DNA of 64,000 nucleotides from Byssochlamys sp. IMV 00236. Taxonomy: Eukaryota > Ascomycota > Eurotiomycetes > Eurotiales > Thermoascaceae. The DNA is taken from NCBI GenBank assembly GCA_001931875.2, contig MSJH02000625.1, positions 62,001 to 126,000 of the forward strand. The letters are read 5' to 3'. The notes under the pieces were generated by a model. That model ran no database searches. It saw only the letters and a program-made list of their open reading frames with translations, and was not told the DNA's origin. The position numbers were made by a program, and so were the translations under genes. Below are positions 57,242 to 64,000 of the stretch, piece after piece. Position 1 is the first letter of the stretch. Each line of letters opens with the position of its first letter.

Positions 57242-58544
57242 CTAAGTAGATGAAATGGCCATTTTCTTAACTGTCTGCTCGAAGACCTGTAGCGCAGTTT
57301 GTGGTTCTGTTTCCTTATCAGTAACACTCCAAAGATGCTTAGAAGTCCACTCACGGTAATATGGAACTTCATGGCCAGCACCATATACTCTCAAATATGA
57401 AAAGTTATCGACGGTCTTGAACTCGCCTTTCTTCTCTCCATTAACCGTATACGACTGCAATTGCGCGTTCCCAAACTCGGTTATACCTGGGAAGTCCACC
57501 ATTTCTGCCACTTTCTGGACTCCTTTGTAGTTACATATCCAGTCCGCATCACCCGCCCAAAGCAGAACTCTGATACCAGACTGCACTAAAGCGGAAAGTG
57601 TGTCTAGGTAGGTGCGAGAAACTACTCATGCTGTCAGCCACATAGAAATAGCGAAACATCGATGGTGCGTGAACTTACCGTCACCTGTTCCTTGGAAATC
57701 TGAGGATACAGCATATGAACACTCCTGATACGCGGTCTTTGCGCCGATTGCTTTCACCACATCAGCCTTCTGTAGATAACTGGAGTACGTCGCCGGTGGA
57801 TAAGGATCATTAGATGGTTGCCGAACGTCGTAGACATCGAAGTCTGCACTGTCAATGATGCGCTGTTCGATTTCACTGCCGCACGTAGTACTTGCATTTT
57901 CACACTCCTGGTTGGAGCCATTCCGAGTGCATTTCTCGACTGCTGGCAGACAATCATTGGCGTAAAAGTCAAGGAGCGAGTTACGCTGGGTAACATTGAT
58001 CAATTGCCTGTACGTGTTATTGTATGCGTAGTCAATGTATGCCTTCTCTTGAATTGCACTGTCAAACCAGCCGTTGTTGATCCCAAGAGCGATAATGTTG
58101 ATGTTTTCACCATCCACCATGCCTGTCTTGATTGCGTCGTTCTGCTTCCGTATATAATGGGTAAATTCCGGTCCGTAGTGTCCACCGTAGGACTGCGCTG
58201 GTTAGCACTGGTTTTCTTGATTCAGCACGGGATTGGTACCTCGGTGAATATCGCGAAATCTCGGCTCTCATACTCCGGGAACTGAGCATAGAATGCCTGA
58301 AGCAGCTTCCAAACATACGGTGCTGCTGTCTTCGTGCTCGTCGCGTTGTCTACGCCGTAGGAGAATCCGACCCCAATCGGTTGATCGATATAGAGCATAT
58401 TTGCAAAGTTGTTGAAGCTGTTATTGTTGAGGGATGGCGTTTCCTCTCCATTTACGAAATGACACGGCCCATTCTCTTGGAACAATCCGATCATCGAAGA
58501 GCAACCTGGGCCACCGTTGAACCATACTGCAAGAGGCGCTGAGT
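57242..58544 (-). pseudogene. serine carboxypeptidase (S10), 5'-truncated
   Basis: Secreted or vacuolar S10 peptidase that removes C-terminal residues at acid pH. Exons 58544-58241, 58192-57679 and 57621-57242 join in frame. Present: [20 protein letters not shown] (oxyanion motif), [23 protein letters not shown] (catalytic Ser), WAGDADWICN (catalytic Asp) and GAGHEVPYYRE (catalytic His), so the triad is complete. Missing: the signal peptide, propeptide and about 100 N-terminal residues. The homology stops exactly where the OPT homology on the other strand begins. No upstream exon can exist, since that DNA codes for OPT. Without a signal peptide it cannot be secreted. Related genes code for about 550-600 residues. 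Confidence 0.85.
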
Positions 58545-60459
58545 ACATTTGCATTTATCTGCTGGGCAGCACCAAGTAAGTATGATGCAAGGCCTAGGAG
58601 ATTGCCAGGTACTGATGCGCGTGCAGACAATAAGGTACTCAACAATCTCTTCGGGATGACAACGGGTCTTGGCTATCTGCCTACCACGTTCGACTGGAGC
58701 CAGATTGCATACAACTCGTCACCATTAGTTGTCCCTTTCTGGGCTCAAGCTAATGTCTTTGCCGGATGGCTCTGCATATACGCTATAGCCGCACCCATTC
58801 TTTATTATACCGGCGTGTGGTATACTTCCTACCTACCCCTCACAGGATCGGATGCATACGACAACACAGCGAGCATCTACAAATCCAGCCGGATACTGAA
58901 CGACAGGGGCGAATTTGACCAGAAGAAGTACCAATCGTATAGTCCGCTATATCTTCCCGTGACCTTTTCCCTGTCATACGGCGTAGGATTTGCCGTTCTT
59001 AGTTGTCTCCTCACACATGTCATCCTGAATCATAGCAAGGAGATTCTACAAACCTTCAAGGGATCCAACAAGAAGGATATTCATGCGAGACTGATGTCTC
59101 ATTACCCCGATGTGCAGTGGTGGTGGTATGGCGGTATGACAGTAAGCTATAGCTCGCTCTCTTATTTGTGCTAATGCGATAATTGACAAGAGTGCAGTTG
59201 ATTGTCATAGCTGTATCCATCCTCGTTCAATATGTCTGGCATACCGGGGTTCCATTTTGGGGAATCTTCTTAACATTCGCCTTGGCGGCTGTCTACGTGA
59301 TTCCTGTGGGCACCGTCTACGCAGTCGCTAACCTGAACAGCAACGTTCTGACCGTCTTGGGGGAGATAATCTCCGGGTATCTCTTGCAGGGGAAGCCTCT
59401 TGTCATGTTGATATTCAAGGTTGGTGCTATTTAATCCACGAGGGACCACGTATTGATGAATTTCAGTTCTACGCATATACCGGCCTGAGTCAAGCGATGA
59501 TATATGCTGCCGATATGAAGGTACGACCTCGCTGGTCTTGTGGGCCAAACTTGACTCTAACAATTGATCGATAGCTGGCTTTGTACATGAAGATCCCTCG
59601 CCGGACCCTGTTCACGGCGCAGCTTATTGCATGCATTCTTGGATCCTTAACCCAAAGTGAGCTCTTTGCCCCGGTAATTCTTTCAAAACATACTGACGTA
59701 TGGGAAGATGGCGTGCTCTTGTGGATGCTGGGACATGTGAAGGATGTTTGTTCCAGCGATCAGTCGGATCACTTCACCTGCCCGCAGGGTAGGGTCAATT
59801 ATAATAGTGCAATTCTATGGGGAGGTACGTGTTTACTTGCAGGAGTTAGTATGTCGCCACGCTGACCCTTTCTGCTGTAGCCATCGGCCCTGGTCGACTG
59901 TATAACATTGGCAAGATCTATTCTGGCCTGCTGCACATGTTCTGGATCGGTGCCTTGCTGCCGATTATTACGTTCTTACTGCGCAAGAAGTTCCCTACTT
60001 CGAGATTTCTAAACGCAGTCCACTGGCCCATCTTTTTCGCTGGGACAGGAAACCTTCCTCCTGCTGTAAGAAAGAATGTTAATCGAACTTTGATTGTCGA
60101 CCATACTGACTACGACATAGACTGGTATCAACTATTCCACCGCCTTTGTCGTCAGTCTTATCTTTAACAAGGTGTGTTTTGCAACTCCATAATAGACTAA
60201 CAGTGATACTGACACATTAGCACAGATAATTAAGTCGCGAAAGCCTCACTGGTGGAGTAAATACAATTACGTTCTGTCTGCCGCGCTTGACTCGGGTGTT
60301 GCGACATCCGCCATTGTCATTTTCTTCACCCTCGTTCTACCTGGCGTTTCTCTGAAATGGTGGGGAAATAATGTCAGCAGTAACACGGTCGATGGAAAGG
60401 GGACACCGTGGAAGGAATTGGGTGCTAATCAGACATTCGGGCCTACTACATGGTCTTAA
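58536..60459 (+). pseudogene. oligopeptide transporter (OPT), 5'-truncated
   Basis: Membrane carrier for small peptides or glutathione. Readable homology begins at [13 protein letters not shown] (58536), crosses a 51-bp intron (58576-58626) into NNKVLNNLFGMTTGLG, and continues through TFDWSQIAYNSSPL, FWAQANVFAGW, LTHVILNHSKEILQ, HYPDVQWWWYGGM, SNVLTVLGEIISGYLLQG, MLGHVKDVCSSDQSDHFTCP, AIGPGRLYNIGKIYSGLL and KPHWWSKYNYVLSAALDSG to TAA at 60457-60459. About nine exons keep frame. The first ~300 residues of a normal 750-850 residue OPT, including the start codon and the first helices, are missing; the S10 remnant takes their place. The rest is intact, so the break is probably recent. Confidence 0.85.
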
Positions 60460-61005
60460 TTTACCTATGTATGATACGTCAATACGGCAATAAGCAGGTA
60501 GTCGTATAGGAAGTCTTAGTTTGGTATCCGTATCTTATTTTGCAAAGAGACATCTATGAATCGAATTGAATCCGGTGAGCAGGATATGGCCAGCATTCAA
60601 ATTAAAGTAGCGAGGTTGTCTCCTTCTCGTAGACTGTAGTGTCGTGCATCGTACTTCTCGACATCTGATTGGTGGATCATCTGCTATCGCGGTCGACTCC
60701 TCCTTATCAAGCCGAGGTCAGTACTCTCCATCTCCTCAGTCTCCTCACTTAAGTCTCACTCCATGAATATCACTTCTGCGCTTAGCATGCACTTCTACGC
60801 ATTCTAGAAGGATCACGCCAAGTTCCAGTCTTGGCTATTTCGATTGCGCTGCTGTATTCCTACGCCTAGCTCGAGTACCTCCTGCTTAGCGCCGCTCGTC
60901 GATTGAGCCCGGCCGGTATTTCCTGCCTGGATATATGTTTGACATCCTGAATGCGGTCCTATTGATCATGTAAGACTAAAAGTCTTTCTTTTAATTGAAT
61001 CCTCG
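60460..61005. other. intergenic, regulator promoter
   Basis: 546 bp with CT-rich sequence near 60,725-60,760; should hold the promoter and 5' UTR of the Zn2Cys6 gene. Nothing else seen. Confidence 0.5.
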
Positions 61006-62763
61006 ATGCCTCGAAAAAGGATTGCAGACCGTATCGGGCCCCTGAAAACGCGGTCACGCAGCGGCTGCCAGCAATGCCGCAGCAGTAAGGTCAAGTGCGA
61101 TGAGAGATTGCCACACTGCACCCGTTGCTGGGAACGCGGCCTGCTGTGCCAGAGAGGCGTATCATTAAAATGGGAATCAGAGTACTTGAGTCGTGGTTTA
61201 ACGTTTGGGAGAGCAGGCGTGTGGAAGAAGGGTCAGGATCAGCATGGGGAACTCGCTACTGATACGTCAATATCAACATCGCCAACGCTGTCAACGACGA
61301 CTTTGTACTCGGAGGAATGCCATGAATGGCTTCCTGTACCGCGGGTATATGGATGGAGCTTTATCAACTCGGATTATGCCACGTTTGAGCAGCCGCGTGC
61401 TGTTTCTATTCCAACTAGTCCTTTGACGTATCAAATTGACAGCTCGAAGGACGAGGGTGTTGATGATGACGCAGGCTTGGTGACTGTATATCAGCCAGAC
61501 AAGCACGGATGTCCAGTGATGGTGAAATGCAGCGAAAGGCCGAGGAGATTTCTCTCTATCTTCCCAGAACTCTCTGGAACGAAACATGCCCAGCTTTTCG
61601 ACTATTACTTTCAAGCGGTGTGTCCTCGTACCACACCCAGCCAGAAAGAACCGTCCCCTTTCGCCGCGCTCATTCTTCCATTCTCGACAGTAGCATCGCA
61701 GACCCTGGTCAAAGCGATACAGGCACTGGGTGCGTGTCACTGGTCGAAGTCTGACTCGAAACTATCTGCGGTTGGTCTTCGCTTCAAATCGGCTGTGCTC
61801 AAGGAACTTCGGCACAAGCTCGCCATAGAAGGGCCTTTGAAATGCTCAATGGATACTGAAGTCCTTGTCATTATGATGATGCTCTGCTTGTATGAGATTG
61901 TGGATGACTGCGATCAGCGCTGGACTGTGCACCTGCGCGGGGCTAAAGAGCTTGTTGCCTTTCGAAGACAAAGGGAATCTATGTGGCCGTCACGTAGTAT
62001 ACGCAGCGAGCTAGATTCTTTTTCAGAGGCCTTCTTTGCGTTTCAAGATATAATAGGCCGCACCGCGTGCGGCGAGACTGCAGTCTTTGGTGCAGACTAC
62101 TGGCGAGGAGATGAACAGCAGATTAACGTCTGGATGGGATGCAGTCCAGAGTTGGTCTCGATTCTTTCCACGATAACTGAGCTGAGTCGATCGAGACGGA
62201 GGAACATGAGTGATGATGATGGCTCCTCTTTCTTTCTACCGGCTGCTTCTTTAGAGAACCGCCTCGACCATCTTCAACAGCTGGCAGCGGATCCTACTGA
62301 TATTACCCTGATTGCCGCTGCTGATCTCAAGCGCCAGGCGGCGATATTATACCTACATTGCGCCCTATACGGCGCCTATCCGTCGACTTCACTGGTCATA
62401 CAGCTCGTCTGCGAGATCCTGAAAAGAGTTTCTGAGCTCATTGACCAGGGTATCGTGGCCAGCATGACTTGGCCAGTTTTCGTAGCTGCGGTAGAACTCG
62501 ACCCACTAAATGACGACATTGGAACAGATTCCAATGGTCTACCAATTTCCGGACGGGCTCTTGTTCTGCGTGCCTTGGAAGCGATGGCCGGGTCTGCTGT
62601 TACTAATGTCACTCGCACGCGGGCAGTCATATCGAAGGTCTGGCAGATGCGGGATATGAACACCGCCGGGACTGGTTTACACGATTTGGAAGGAGATACG
62701 TTGGATCTAAACGATTGGGAACGGTATGTTGCTCCTGTGAGCAACGCAATGAGTCTAGCATGA
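61006..62763 (+). CDS. Zn2Cys6 transcription factor (fungal_trans_2 type)
   Basis: Nuclear regulator, single exon, 585 residues. The cluster CQQCRSSKVKCDERLPHCTRC then LLC near residues 20-50 has the usual six-Cys spacing, preceded by basic KTRSRSG. The segment LKWESEYLSRGLTFGRAGVW after it is typical of a fungal_trans_2 (PF11951) group. The later part has LFDYYFQAVCPRTT, LKELRHKLAIEG, VLVIMMMLCLYEIVDD, WTVHLRGAKELV and a C-terminal VAAVELDPLNDDIGTD block, all common in this group. Length is normal; no lesion. Lying between the OPT remnant and a divergent-looking convergent aldehyde dehydrogenase, it may control the latter (inference). Confidence 0.92.
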   Translation: MPRKRIADRIGPLKTRSRSGCQQCRSSKVKCDERLPHCTRCWERGLLCQRGVSLKWESEYLSRGLTFGRAGVWKKGQDQHGELATDTSISTSPTLSTTTLYSEECHEWLPVPRVYGWSFINSDYATFEQPRAVSIPTSPLTYQIDSSKDEGVDDDAGLVTVYQPDKHGCPVMVKCSERPRRFLSIFPELSGTKHAQLFDYYFQAVCPRTTPSQKEPSPFAALILPFSTVASQTLVKAIQALGACHWSKSDSKLSAVGLRFKSAVLKELRHKLAIEGPLKCSMDTEVLVIMMMLCLYEIVDDCDQRWTVHLRGAKELVAFRRQRESMWPSRSIRSELDSFSEAFFAFQDIIGRTACGETAVFGADYWRGDEQQINVWMGCSPELVSILSTITELSRSRRRNMSDDDGSSFFLPAASLENRLDHLQQLAADPTDITLIAAADLKRQAAILYLHCALYGAYPSTSLVIQLVCEILKRVSELIDQGIVASMTWPVFVAAVELDPLNDDIGTDSNGLPISGRALVLRALEAMAGSAVTNVTRTRAVISKVWQMRDMNTAGTGLHDLEGDTLDLNDWERYVAPVSNAMSLA

Positions 62764-63047
62764 AACAGGAGGCTATGCTTGCATATTACGCACTGCGGGT
62801 TTATAAGGGGGTACTATTGTCTCTATACAGTAGCTCTGTCGGCTTCGAGAGTTCTGATTGTAACATATCTGGATATATCTGCTTATGACTTGTTGCAATC
62901 TATCTCTCGTGGACGTCGCTTCCGTCACTTTGTTAGATTTTGTGTAACTGGCAAATGGAGATCTGGATACTGCTCAGATATTTCCATAGTTATTCGCAGG
63001 AAATGTCCACTTTCTTTGCGAAAGTTATTCTGCAATATGAGCCCCAT

Positions 63048-64000
63048 TCATCCATATCTTGCATTTTCAATTTCATCATCAAACCACACTGGCTTCACTC
63101 CGTAATTGATCACTGTGCTCTTCACTTTCGTATAGCTCTCATAGGCCTCCACTCCATTCTCTTTTCCAATCCCGCTCTCCTTGAACCCACCCCACGGCGA
63201 CGACGGGTCGTTCAAATGATGTCCATTGATCCATACTATTCCAGCATCGATCTGTTCAGCCACGCGATGTGCCTGCGAGAAATCATTGGTCCACACAGAA
63301 GCACCCAGTGCGAAAGACGTCATGTTCGCAACGCGGATGATTTCTTTCTCATCCGAGCACCGGATAATGGCGATAACAGGACCGAATACTTCATTGCAAG
63401 CTAAGTGGGAAGACTCAGTAACTGAGATGATTGTCGGTGAGAAGAAAAACCCTTTTCCATCGACGGAAGTCGGCTTGCCGCCACAGAGAAGCGTTCCGCC
63501 TTCCTCCACAGCGCGGTTGACGAAGGACGAACATCGCTCCACGGCTGCTTTGTTGATGACCGCTCCGATCTGCGTCCGGTCGTCTGTTGGAGCGCCGATT
63601 CGGAGTGCTTGGACTCGCTTTACGAGAAGTTCAACGAAGGTATCGTAGATCTCGTTATGCACTAGCAGCCTACTACCTGTAACGCATGTTTGACCACTTG
63701 CAATGAAACTAGCGAATAGAGCTGCCCTGACGGCATCTTGGACGTCCATGCTTGGAAAAAAACACACTGGTGCCTTGCCACCAAGCTCTGCCGTGATGGG
63801 AATCATGTTCGTTGAAGCATTAGGCGCAATGGCCTTGTAAGTTGCCAATCCACCCGTGAGATCGATCTTCGATAGGTGAGGATTCTCGCAGAGATACTTG
63901 CCAGTCTCACGCCCATAACCGCATACGATCTGTAAAGTGCCATCCGGCAATCCCGCCTCTTTGAAGAGCGCACCGAGTCTCAGGACGGAAAGAGGCGCCA
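63048..64000 (-). CDS. aldehyde dehydrogenase, 5' end beyond window
   Basis: NAD(P)-dependent ALDH superfamily enzyme, oxidising aldehydes to acids. The frame is open to the window edge; about 317 C-terminal residues are seen. The visible part starts APLSVLRLGALFKEAGLPDG; catalytic Glu in ITAELGGKAPV, catalytic Cys in SGQTCVTGSRLLVH, EVFGPVIAII, DAGIVWINGHHLNDPSSPWG and GGFKESGIGKENGVEAYESY. The HHLNDPSSPWGG loop resembles the benzaldehyde/salicylaldehyde (vanillin) dehydrogenase-like and betaine-aldehyde groups, where the HxxxD is common in class-specific forms, so an aromatic or semialdehyde substrate is possible. The stop is at 63048. The N-terminal NAD-binding half is outside the window. 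Confidence 0.9.
   Translation of the reverse strand, partial: APLSVLRLGALFKEAGLPDGTLQIVCGYGRETGKYLCENPHLSKIDLTGGLATYKAIAPNASTNMIPITAELGGKAPVCFFPSMDVQDAVRAALFASFIASGQTCVTGSRLLVHNEIYDTFVELLVKRVQALRIGAPTDDRTQIGAVINKAAVERCSSFVNRAVEEGGTLLCGGKPTSVDGKGFFFSPTIISVTESSHLACNEVFGPVIAIIRCSDEKEIIRVANMTSFALGASVWTNDFSQAHRVAEQIDAGIVWINGHHLNDPSSPWGGFKESGIGKENGVEAYESYTKVKSTVINYGVKPVWFDDEIENARYG

Overview
The window is filamentous-ascomycete nuclear DNA. Genes carry short introns (about 45-170 bp, GT..AG), proteins match Eurotiomycete families (BimC-type kinesin-5, two Zn2Cys6 regulators, pisatin-demethylase-like P450, MFS sugar carriers), and there are no bacterial-style operons, rRNA, tRNA or CRISPR arrays that I can see. 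An Aspergillus-like genome is the best guess; species is not resolved. All exon borders below were worked out by hand from frame continuity and splice signals.

Layout. (1) 1-4.3 kb: 3' part of a LAD-type polyol dehydrogenase followed in the same direction by an MFS sugar carrier, a likely sugar-use pair. (2) 4.6-8.5 kb: an unrecognised protein with an internal 24-residue repeat, then about 1.8 kb without genes. (3) 8.5-27.7 kb: conserved housekeeping block: RPS2, SYM1/Mpv17, eIF4E, an opsin-related protein without the retinal lysine, mitochondrial IleRS, a PHAF1/UPF0183 protein, kinesin-5 bimC and a low-complexity fungal protein. (4) 28.5-31.9 kb: an inserted-looking patch with a sugar-transporter pseudogene (one in-frame TAG) and debris. 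(5) 32.0-39.4 kb: a second conserved block: APC11, a mercaptopyruvate/thiosulfate sulfurtransferase, a PIN-like protein with an RGG tail, a small three-RPEL protein and TRAX (translin partner). (6) 39.5-64 kb: accessory region with long empty stretches: a broken nuclease-like gene, an MFS sugar carrier, a P450, a 103-residue unknown protein, a Pth11-type seven-helix receptor, a short Zn2Cys6 protein, a BAHD acyltransferase, truncated head-to-head S10 carboxypeptidase and OPT transporter remnants, a full-length Zn2Cys6 factor and an aldehyde dehydrogenase cut by the window end.

The most striking signals are: the S10/OPT pair, whose coding remnants abut base-to-base near 58,540 with both 5' halves missing; the opsin-related protein in which the lysine and both carboxylates of the pump mechanism are replaced; and two single-stop pseudogenes (29,209 and 40,535). 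The accessory region has tailoring enzymes, a receptor and regulators but no PKS, NRPS or terpene synthase in view, so it is not by itself a biosynthetic cluster.
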